Assembly: GCA_028278115.1 (NCBI GenBank)
Contig: JANQEZ010000274.1
Span: 1-42,113, forward strand
Direction: 5' to 3'
Origin: Clostridia bacterium
GTDB taxonomy: Bacteria; Bacillota; Clostridia; Peptostreptococcales; Caminicellaceae
DNA: 42,113 nt
Shown here: in pieces, positions 29,263 through 37,389 of the stretch
Position numbering within the stretch: position 1 is the stretch's first letter
Layout: each line of letters begins with the position of its first letter
Made by a program: the position numbers and the translations under genes
The notes under the pieces: generated by a model
Seen by the model: only the letters and a program-made list of their open reading frames with translations
Databases searched by the model: none
What the model was told of the DNA's origin: nothing

Positions 29263-29295
29263 AAAAAAGGGTTCATCTAACTATACCATGAACCC
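29263..29295 (-). terminator. Hairpin plus T-tract between ParB-like and radical SAM genes
   Basis: Reverse strand GGGTTCAT-N11-ATGAACCC followed by TTTTTT, just upstream of the radical SAM RBS. Confidence 0.65.
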
Positions 29296-29323
29296 CGCGA
29301 AACTGTCAAACAATAACTAATAT

Positions 29324-30904
29324 TTACTTATTTACCTCATCCCATAGTAGCTTGATATATGGCTCATAATTATTATAAATTACTTTAAGGTCGTTTTCTT
29401 TTGGATGAAATTTATGATGGTGGACATATAAATTAAACATTGCTATATCACCAAATTCTGAAGTATTATCTTTTTTAGTATTCAATAGCTGATATATCTT
29501 TGGTATAATTTGCTTTAAATGTTTTTGCCCATATATACTCTCTAGCTTACTAACCGTATGTCTAATCTTGTCAAGCAAATTCTTTCCATTAATATTATAA
29601 CTCTTCGATTTTCTTTCAATAAAAACAGTAACAGAAAACTCAATAAATGATCTAAATCCTATTGCAATCAAATTTCTATGTCCTCTAACATAAGTGTTTT
29701 GCAATTCATCAAGTAAATCAATGGTTCTCTGATCAGTAACTTTATAATCAATATTTTTAGGTATTAAAGTAGCACGTGCCTCAGTTGTTCTATTTTTATT
29801 GAATCCACCTTTTGATTTTTTCCCTTCACCTCCAAAATTAGGCTTGGGAGGATCTTTTTTCTCTTTATCAAGATTTACGGTTTTATCATTTGGATTACTA
29901 GGCTTCTCGTCTTCTTTACTAACTGATTTTGAAGCTTTTTCATCTGGTTTTGGAGATTTTTCATCACTTCCTTGACTTTTTTTATCTTTATTGTTAGGTA
30001 ATGGAGTTAGTGTTGTTGCACTAATATGACCATCCTCTATGTGAAAAACTAAAACTGGATCATTGATTCTTGATCTATCAACAATTTTTTGGTGTGCAAA
30101 ATTATCTAAATATTCATTTCTTTCTTCTTCTCGTTGTGCAAATCCTCTAGATTTATTTACTATTGAATCTTGGAGTAATTGTCCTAAACCTTTTACAATT
30201 TCTTGCTCATGAATATACATATTAATTTCTCTTAAATCTTTACTGAACTCAAATCCAAAATAATAACGCATTGTTTTGTTATTATTAACAAAACGTCCAA
30301 AATTACTTACCCACTTATCTTTACTAAGATTGTTTATGATTCTTTCATTACTGTATTTAGAAGTTTCAAGAAATCTAATCAAGGCATTAACTTTTGTTAT
30401 TGCTCCTTTTTTATAATTATGTCTTTCTTGAGCTGTAGGCTTCCAATGAACTGTACTGATACCTGTTTTATGTGTATGTAATTTTTCTAATAAATCGTTC
30501 ACATACACATCATCGTCTGAATAAACACATTCAATATCAGGTAAGACATTTATAGTTTTTACTCTTTTAATTGCATTAATAACAGCTTTAGGTATATTAA
30601 ACTTGTCCAATTTGTCTCTATATTGTAACAATAACTTCACACATGTTAGCCTTCTATTCCCATCCATAATTTCATATTTTCCATCATATACCTCAGAAGG
30701 CATGATAATTGGAAGCTCATTGAAGTTCAAATTATTTTCTGCAATATCAGCTAGTAATCTATCTATGTGATTATCTTTATCATTACATAATGCTTCTATT
30801 ACAAGTTTTTCATCTTCATCCACAAGAGGAATAACAAATCTTGCATTTGTTGGATTAATAATTAGTTCAGCTATATTTATTATTCTTCTTTCTACCATAA
30901 GCAC
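29324..30904 (-). CDS. ParB/Srx-like protein with Lys/Pro-rich linker and extra C-terminal domain (cargo)
   Basis: ParB-type YEIMDGNRRLTCVKLL; low-complexity linker; C-terminal domain ending FNLYVHHHKFHPKENDLKVIYNNYEPYIKLLW. Confidence 0.65.
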   Translation of the reverse strand: MLMVERRIINIAELIINPTNARFVIPLVDEDEKLVIEALCNDKDNHIDRLLADIAENNLNFNELPIIMPSEVYDGKYEIMDGNRRLTCVKLLLQYRDKLDKFNIPKAVINAIKRVKTINVLPDIECVYSDDDVYVNDLLEKLHTHKTGISTVHWKPTAQERHNYKKGAITKVNALIRFLETSKYSNERIINNLSKDKWVSNFGRFVNNNKTMRYYFGFEFSKDLREINMYIHEQEIVKGLGQLLQDSIVNKSRGFAQREEERNEYLDNFAHQKIVDRSRINDPVLVFHIEDGHISATTLTPLPNNKDKKSQGSDEKSPKPDEKASKSVSKEDEKPSNPNDKTVNLDKEKKDPPKPNFGGEGKKSKGGFNKNRTTEARATLIPKNIDYKVTDQRTIDLLDELQNTYVRGHRNLIAIGFRSFIEFSVTVFIERKSKSYNINGKNLLDKIRHTVSKLESIYGQKHLKQIIPKIYQLLNTKKDNTSEFGDIAMFNLYVHHHKFHPKENDLKVIYNNYEPYIKLLWDEVNK

Positions 30905-31173
30905 ATCACATCCTTGTAAATTACTTTTAATTCTATTTTATCACAATTTGACAAATTTAGGATAGTTTCGACTTTCTCTAATTTATTTTTTAAGAAATTA
31001 TTTCACTGAATATGTACTCCAATGGACAATCTTATTTATCTTACAATACAATGTTTTTAAGTGTCGTAGCTTATAATTTGTTGTTATCTTTATCGAAAAT
31101 TGAAATTCATAACTAACTATGACCAATAATATCTAGCGACTTGCTTTTAATCATATCTCCTCATATAATCCCA

Positions 31174-31208
31174 AAAGAACACCTATCATTTATTGATAGA
31201 TGTTCTTT
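31174..31208 (-). terminator. Intrinsic terminator downstream of the zincin gene
   Basis: AAAGAACA.CTATCA / TGATAG.TGTTCTTT stem with flanking T/A tracts. Confidence 0.6.
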
Positions 31209-31291
31209 AAAATACCTTAATATCCACTTTAATGAATCCATATAATAAATTTATTTCATTACCCTCCTTACTGTAATGTATTATTTTATAT

Positions 31292-32107
31292 TTATTCCCA
31301 ATTAACCAAATTAAATATTTGAAGAATATACTCTTTCATTGATTCAAATTGTTCTTCATTTGGTATCCCATTTTTAAACATTTGTAATAACTGATACAAT
31401 TCTTCTATCAATCTATCTATATATGTACATGGCATATATTCAGCAAAGATTTTTTTGTTATCAAGACCTCCTTTGAAGGATACTGCTTCAATAATTGCTA
31501 ATGGGATACATAAATATGATTTCATTTTATTCATATAATCGACTGCATCGTCAAATAAATCATAGTTATAGCATTCTAGGCATAGTATAAAGGAATCCAT
31601 ATTTTTAAAATAATGACTATATGAATTCAATATTTCAGGATATTTAATAAAAGTCTCTTTATAAGCATTATATTCATCAATAATAATAAAGCTAAATACC
31701 TTTATCAAATCCTGTTTGCTTTCATAAACATCTTCTATGTTAATATTCAAGAACCCAAGTTCTTTTGTATCTCTATAAAATTTTGAATGTATTAATTCGT
31801 GATACATCGTTGAAAAAAACTTTTGTTGATTTTGATAGTAGATATTTTTATTTAAAATAATTTCTACATAATTGTCATCTAATTTAAAACTTTTTGCTAT
31901 TGTTGTATTACTATTTTTAGATATATATTCTTGTTGCGGAAATTTCCTCTTATGTTTTGAATTTACAACAGCTCTGAAATCAAGAGGTACATTGATTTCT
32001 CTAATGTTTACATTTGCATCCTCAAATATCTCTTCAATCATTTTTTTAATACATTTTTTTATATATTCTCTTTCTCTCATTGGTACTCCCTCTAGAAAAA
32101 GCTCCAT
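31292..32107 (-). CDS. Zinc metallopeptidase-like protein (HExxH), ImmA/IrrE-like by motif
   Basis: FFSTMYHELIHSKFY with downstream IIDEYNAYKE as candidate third ligand. Confidence 0.55.
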   Translation of the reverse strand: MELFLEGVPMREREYIKKCIKKMIEEIFEDANVNIREINVPLDFRAVVNSKHKRKFPQQEYISKNSNTTIAKSFKLDDNYVEIILNKNIYYQNQQKFFSTMYHELIHSKFYRDTKELGFLNINIEDVYESKQDLIKVFSFIIIDEYNAYKETFIKYPEILNSYSHYFKNMDSFILCLECYNYDLFDDAVDYMNKMKSYLCIPLAIIEAVSFKGGLDNKKIFAEYMPCTYIDRLIEELYQLLQMFKNGIPNEEQFESMKEYILQIFNLVNWE

Positions 32108-32395
32108 ATTCCACCTCTCAAATAATGTATATTTACAATCAAAGCTTGAATAAAATTTTTCAGTTTATGCCTTGAATCATACCAATAAAATACATAAATA
32201 TAATTCATTGGAATATGCTGCCATAATATTTACATTCATACTTTATCGTATATTCAACACAATTAGGTTTTCTAGCTTTACATATTCTTCTCCCATGCCA
32301 TATTAATAAATGATGTGACAAACTCCAATATTCTTTAGGTATCGCCTTTTGAAGCTGTAGCTGACTGTCGCAATATAATCATACTTTTTATCAAT

Positions 32396-33697
32396 TTATT
32401 GAACTACATCATATATATAAACAATCTGTTTTGGTTTGCTCTTACTTATTTTAAATGCTTTCAATGCTACCTCTATGGCTTCATTATGAGATTCTTTGTT
32501 GGTATGTAAAATACATATCGTATCATTCACTGCAACCTTATCTCCCACCTTCTTAACCATTGTCACACCAGCAGAAAAATCTATATCATCTTCTTTTGTT
32601 TTTCTACCAGCACCAAGCAACATAGCTGTAACACCTATTTGCTCTGCATTAATAGATTCTACATATCCATCCTTTGAAGCTTTAACCTCTATATGATATT
32701 TTGCTTGAGGTAGATTATCTGGGTTATCAATCAACTCTGGATTACCACCTTGTATTTTAACTAACTCTTTTAACTTATCAATAGCCTTACCAGACTTAAT
32801 TATTTGCTCCAATTCTTTATAGGCTATATCAAAATCTGAGAAAGCTCCTCCAAGAACTGTCATATATGAAGCAATTGTTAAAGCCACGGTTGTTTCATCC
32901 TTAGAGCCTTTATCACTTAGTACTTCTATGGCTTCTCTTATTTCATTAGCATTTCCAACTTCGTGTCCTAAAGGCTGATTCATATTAGAAATAACTGCTA
33001 CGGTTTTTCTATTTAAAGACTTACCTATATCAACCATAGTTCTTGCTAGCTCTCTGGCTTCATCTATTGATTTCATAAATGCACCAGACCCAACTTTTAC
33101 ATCTAACACTATTGCATCTGCTCCCGAAGCAATTTTTTTGCTCATTATTGAACTTGCTATTAAAGGTATACTATTTACTGTAGAAGTTACATCCCTCAAA
33201 GCATATAATTTTTTATCGGCTGGAGTCAAGTTTGCCGATTGACCTACTATAGCCATTTTATATGTATTAACATTATTTATAAATTCGCTACTAGTCAATT
33301 CTGTTTTGAAACCATCTATAGACTCTAATTTATCAATAGTTCCACCTGTATGCCCTAATCCCCTACCACTCATTTTTGCAACAGGAATACCAACAGAAGC
33401 TACTAACGGAACAACAATTAAACTAATCTTATCTCCTACGCCACCAGTGGAATGTTTATCAACCTTTATTCCTTTAATAGCTGATAGATTAATTCTGTCT
33501 CCTGAGTTTACCATTGCCATTGTTAAATCAGCAGTCTCTTGTTTATTCATGTTCTGAAAATATACTGCCATAAGAAAGGCTGACATCTGATAATCTGGTA
33601 TTTCTCCTTTTGTATAGCTTTCTATCATAAAGTTAATTTCATCTGTAGTAAGAGCTTCTCCACTTTTCTTCTTTTGAATAATATCAATCATTCTCAT
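32396..33697 (-). CDS. pdp: Pyrimidine-nucleoside phosphorylase, full-length prophage-borne copy
   Basis: [35 protein letters not shown] signature; 433 aa complete; inside the attR-proximal prophage sequence. Confidence 0.9.
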   Translation of the reverse strand: MRMIDIIQKKKSGEALTTDEINFMIESYTKGEIPDYQMSAFLMAVYFQNMNKQETADLTMAMVNSGDRINLSAIKGIKVDKHSTGGVGDKISLIVVPLVASVGIPVAKMSGRGLGHTGGTIDKLESIDGFKTELTSSEFINNVNTYKMAIVGQSANLTPADKKLYALRDVTSTVNSIPLIASSIMSKKIASGADAIVLDVKVGSGAFMKSIDEARELARTMVDIGKSLNRKTVAVISNMNQPLGHEVGNANEIREAIEVLSDKGSKDETTVALTIASYMTVLGGAFSDFDIAYKELEQIIKSGKAIDKLKELVKIQGGNPELIDNPDNLPQAKYHIEVKASKDGYVESINAEQIGVTAMLLGAGRKTKEDDIDFSAGVTMVKKVGDKVAVNDTICILHTNKESHNEAIEVALKAFKISKSKPKQIVYIYDVVQ

Positions 33698-33698
33698 A

Positions 33699-34388
33699 TT
33701 AAATTACCTCCACTTGCTGTAACTTGTAATCCTTTCTTTTCCATCTTTCAACTTGGCCAATTATTAGCTGGAATGTTTTTTCATCAATATCTATTTCAGC
33801 ATATTCAAAGAATGATTTTATATTTGAGTTAAAAGATTTTGCTATTTGTTTTAGCGTATCTATATTTGGCAAGGAATCTTGATATAAATAACTTTTTATA
33901 CTAAAATAACTTAAGCCAGTTCTCTCAGTAATCATTTTGAGGTTGAGGTTTGTTTTTCTATTTTCTTTTCTGTATGGTTTAGATATCTGAATCAACCAAT
34001 CTCTAAAGTTGGTTTTAGCTTTGTTATAGAGGTTTAAAGACCATTGGATATAATTAGTTTTTAAATCATGAGGTAAGTTAAGTTTGAGTTTTATTAGGTT
34101 TAGAGTAGTAGTATCACCAACACCGCCGGTACTGTGCTTGTCAACCTTTATACCTTCAATCCCTGACAGGTCAACTACTTCTCCACTTTCTACCATTGCC
34201 TTAGTAAGCTCTGCTGTTTCTCTTTTATTCATCTTTTGAAAATATATTGCCATCATAAGTGCAGATACTTGATAATCTGGAATACGACCTTTAGTATATT
34301 CCTCTACGAAGAAGTTGATCTCTTCAGTAGTAAGTTCTTCACCGTTTCTTTTTTTCATTATTATATCGTACATTCTCATTCTTTTCAC
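33699..34388 (-). pseudogene. pdp: Host pdp 5' fragment (about 95 codons) fused in frame to a phage-derived XRE-HTH tail
   Basis: [24 protein letters not shown]...[18 protein letters not shown] is pdp-like, then switches to NLIKLKLN...[35 protein letters not shown]. Confidence 0.85.
34098..34125. other. Candidate prophage right attachment site (attR) within pdp
   Basis: Loss of pdp homology directly after GGVGDTTTL; phage-side genes to the left, host deo genes to the right. Confidence 0.7.
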
Positions 34389-34398
34389 CTCATGCAGT

Positions 34399-34791
34399 CT
34401 AATTATTTAAATCCTCTGGACCAAAGCTATGGGGTAATAATTCACTAAGCTTATATTCTTTATATTCATCCTCTGTATTGACAATAATCACAATGGCGTC
34501 TTTTCCAAATTCTCTTATTACCTGTCTACAAACCCCACATGGATAAGTCCACTTAGAATCACCTGTGACTGCAATGGCTACAATATCTCTTTCCCCTTCG
34601 GAAACTGCCTTAGCTATTGCTGTTCTTTCTGCACAAATAGTCGGAGTATACGATGCATTTTCTATATTACAACCTGTATAAATTTTGCCAGTCCTCGTTA
34701 AAATCGCAGCTCCAACACGAAATTTTGAATATGGAGCATAGGCCTTTTCTTTGGCCTCAAGAGCTTTTTTAATAAGCAGTTTTTTATCCAT
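34399..34791 (-). CDS. cdd: Cytidine deaminase
   Basis: [47 protein letters not shown]. Confidence 0.95.
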   Translation of the reverse strand: MDKKLLIKKALEAKEKAYAPYSKFRVGAAILTRTGKIYTGCNIENASYTPTICAERTAIAKAVSEGERDIVAIAVTGDSKWTYPCGVCRQVIREFGKDAIVIIVNTEDEYKEYKLSELLPHSFGPEDLNN

Positions 34792-34843
34792 AGGACCCTC
34801 CTATTTGTATTTTTTACTTTACATTTAAAATTAATTATATCTA

Positions 34844-35521
34844 TTAATATCCAGAGCTTGAGTCCTTAGTTCCCTTAGCAATTGCAACTGAAGCACTTGC
34901 ACCTATTCTATTTGCTCCAGCTGCAATAACAGCCTCAGCGTCCTCTTTGGTTCTTACACCCCCTGAAGCCTTAACTCCCATTTCAGACCCTACAGTTTCC
35001 CTCATTAGTTTAATGTCATGGGTTGTTGCTCCACCTGTAGAAAAGCCTGTAGAGGTTTTTACAAAATCTGCTCCAGCTTCTTTAGATATCTCACAGGCTC
35101 TTACCTTTTCTTCATCATTTAAAAGACAAGTTTCTAATATAACCTTAACTAATGCCTTACCCTTAGCAGCATCTACAACGCCCTTAATATCTGCCTTAAC
35201 ATCATCGTATTTCTTGGATTTTAATGCCCCAAGGTTAATCACCATATCAATTTCCTGTGCACCATTTTCGATTGCATTCTTAGTTTCAAATGCCTTTACT
35301 TCCTTTGTTGTTGCCCCTAATGGAAATCCAACAACTACACATGTTTTTACTTGTGTACCTTCTAATTCTTTTCTTACTAGTGAAGTATGATAAGCATTAA
35401 CACAAACTGAAGCAAACCCATATTCCTTAGCTTCATGACATATTTTCTTAACCTGATCTTCAGTTGCCTGGGGCTTTAATAATGTGTGGTCAATGTATTT
35501 TTCTAGCTTCATGTATATCAT
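34844..35521 (-). CDS. deoC: Deoxyribose-phosphate aldolase
   Basis: [53 protein letters not shown]. Confidence 0.95.
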   Translation of the reverse strand: MIYMKLEKYIDHTLLKPQATEDQVKKICHEAKEYGFASVCVNAYHTSLVRKELEGTQVKTCVVVGFPLGATTKEVKAFETKNAIENGAQEIDMVINLGALKSKKYDDVKADIKGVVDAAKGKALVKVILETCLLNDEEKVRACEISKEAGADFVKTSTGFSTGGATTHDIKLMRETVGSEMGVKASGGVRTKEDAEAVIAAGANRIGASASVAIAKGTKDSSSGY

Positions 35522-35557
35522 CTCCTTTAATTATTTATATGTAATTATTGAAACCTA

Positions 35558-35575
35558 ATGTGTAAACGGTTCCAT
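35558..35575. promoter_or_regulatory. cre/LacI-family operator-like site upstream of deoC
   Basis: ATGTGTAAACGGTTCCAT; fits the cre consensus WTGNAANCGNWWNCW at 14/15 positions. Confidence 0.55.
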
Positions 35576-35590
35576 AGATTTTGATTTTAG

Positions 35591-35614
35591 ATGTGAATAT
35601 ACTTATTCACATTT
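35591..35614. repeat. Palindrome-containing direct repeat, copy 1
   Basis: ATGTGAATATACTTATTCACATTT, identical to 35680-35703. Confidence 0.85.
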
Positions 35615-35679
35615 CAGGCTTTTGACAAACCCGAATTTCTCAAAAGCCTGTCATCTTGTTGACTTTGTCAACAATCTGA

Positions 35680-35703
35680 ATGTGAATATACTTATTCACA
35701 TTT
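35680..35703. repeat. Palindrome-containing direct repeat, copy 2 (overlaps the lacI-family stop codon)
   Basis: ATGTGAATATACTTATTCACATTT. Confidence 0.85.
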
Positions 35704-36715
35704 GTTTTTCTGACCCCTTTAAAACAAGCTCCGGTAAAAGAGTAATTCTTTTTATTTCTTTTTTATTTGATTTATTGTTTAAGTTATCTATTAATAATTC
35801 CATGCCTGTTCTTCCCATTTCTATGGTGGGAGCATTTATGAAACTAATATTCATGCCAATAATATTAAGGGAATCAATTTTATCAAAACCCATAATAGCC
35901 ATATCTTCTGGAACTCTAATACCTTCTTCATATAATGCCTTCATACATCCAAGTATCATCATATTACTCATCACAAAGATAGCTGTAGGTCTATCGTCCA
36001 TCTTTAGTATTTTTTTCGTGGCTTCGTATGCACTTTCATGACTATAATCACCATAAAAAATATATTTCTCTTCAATGGAAATATCATTCATAACCAAAGC
36101 TTTCTTATATCCTGTCAATCTATCTCGTGCTGGTCTTGAGTCCATATCTCCAGTTATTATTGCTATTTTTTTATGACCTTCTTCTATAAATGCCCAGGTG
36201 CCTTCAAAGGCCCCCTTTATATGATCAATAAATACTCCGCTAAAATTGAAATAGTTAACATGCCCATCTATTAAAACAACGGGTATACCAAGATTTTCTA
36301 GTGTGTTAAGATACTCACTATTGAATTTATCTTCAGGATAGGTGGGAGTAATGATTATTCCCTGGATTCTCTGTCCTTTAAGGAGCTGTAGAGCCTTTAA
36401 TTCCTTCTCTCTATTATCGTCTGTGTTAAAAAGAATTATATTCAAATTATGCTCATCTGCTACCTGACTAATGCCCTTTATTATTTCGCCAAAAAATGGA
36501 TTGTTTATTTCCGGTACTATGACTCCAACAGTATTTGTCTTATTTGTTGATAAACTCCTTGCTATGGCACTGGGGGTATAATTTAGTTCCTTTATTGCCT
36601 TTACGATTTTCTCCCTTGTTTCTTCCTTGACATAGCCTGAATCATTTAAAACTCTTGAGACTGTGGTTCTAGATACTCCAGCAGCCTTAGCTATATCATT
36701 AATTGTAACAGCCAT
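35696..36715 (-). CDS. LacI-family transcriptional regulator
   Basis: TINDIAKAAGVSRTTVSRVLNDSGYVKEETREKI HTH plus periplasmic-binding-like domain. Confidence 0.95.
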   Translation of the reverse strand: MAVTINDIAKAAGVSRTTVSRVLNDSGYVKEETREKIVKAIKELNYTPSAIARSLSTNKTNTVGVIVPEINNPFFGEIIKGISQVADEHNLNIILFNTDDNREKELKALQLLKGQRIQGIIITPTYPEDKFNSEYLNTLENLGIPVVLIDGHVNYFNFSGVFIDHIKGAFEGTWAFIEEGHKKIAIITGDMDSRPARDRLTGYKKALVMNDISIEEKYIFYGDYSHESAYEATKKILKMDDRPTAIFVMSNMMILGCMKALYEEGIRVPEDMAIMGFDKIDSLNIIGMNISFINAPTIEMGRTGMELLIDNLNNKSNKKEIKRITLLPELVLKGSEKQM

Positions 36716-36783
36716 CTTGGTTCCTCCCTAAGAATTAAAAACTAGCCATGAAATATATGAGTTCTCATTTAATAGTCAAGCTT

Positions 36784-36799
36784 ATGTGACCGATTCCAT
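36784..36799. promoter_or_regulatory. Operator-like site upstream of the lacI-family gene
   Basis: ATGTGACCGATTCCAT resembles the site at 35558-35575. Confidence 0.4.
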
Positions 36800-37077
36800 G
36801 TTATTATACCTTTTTTTTAATTAAATTTCAATATAACTCAAAAAACCTTTTCTATAATTATTTTTTCCAAATTAAATACTGATAACATAATTTTTATTGG
36901 CAAATTTAGGTGACAGCAAAAAAAATTTACATAGTTTTTTAATCCATATTTAATTTTATTTTAGGATGAAGATGCCCCATAAATTACCATAAAATCAAGT
37001 ACCTTAAATCACCATTTATATACGAATTCTATAGTATTAAGAATAATGTAAACATAGTATTTAAAGGAGGTTTTTTT

Positions 37078-37281
37078 ATGAATTTAGATATTTTCCAAAA
37101 TAAATTGCTTTCAATTCTGAGCTATGTAGATAAGCTTAATAGAGAAAGCATACCTCTAAATGCTCAGAGGATACTTATAAAAGTCTACGCCAATGATTTA
37201 AGCATTAACTTAACTAATGATATGATTTTTGAAATACTCTATCATAATTTTAATTATTATTCAAAGCATAGATTTCACTAG
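37078..37281 (+). CDS. Small hypothetical protein (67 aa)
   Basis: Strong RBS AAAGGAGG upstream of the ATG. Confidence 0.6.
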   Translation: MNLDIFQNKLLSILSYVDKLNRESIPLNAQRILIKVYANDLSINLTNDMIFEILYHNFNYYSKHRFH

Positions 37282-37303
37282 TCTTTATATTTTTTATAAA
37301 AAT

Positions 37304-37353
37304 CATCAGGCTTCAATGATTTTATCCTTTGATAAACCCATTAAAGCCTGATG
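37304..37353. terminator. Bidirectional terminator-like hairpin
   Basis: CATCAGGCTT / AAGCCTGATG between convergent genes. Confidence 0.6.
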
Positions 37354-37389
37354 TAATATTTCTCTAACTCATTAGCATGTCAAAGCCTC

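Larger units (their letters stand above)
1..34100. mobile_element. Siphovirus-like prophage, right part (left end beyond window)
   Basis: Contiguous late phage genes, lysis cassette, cargo, junction in pdp. Confidence 0.85.

Noticed and set aside
32396-34388. Tandem duplication of pdp by host recombination
   Set aside because: The first copy is truncated exactly at a switch to unrelated HTH sequence, the copies differ in most synonymous positions near the junction, and phage genes lie on one side only; prophage integration explains it better.
33699-34388. Assembly artefact or simple frameshifted pdp
   Set aside because: The tail is a continuous open frame of about 130 codons with an HTH-like domain and no pdp homology in other frames nearby; an intact pdp follows with a proper RBS. 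Read-level confirmation would still be useful.
34947-35390. 147-aa forward ORF antisense to deoC
   Set aside because: deoC is unambiguous on the reverse strand; the antisense ORF is a codon-usage shadow without RBS support.
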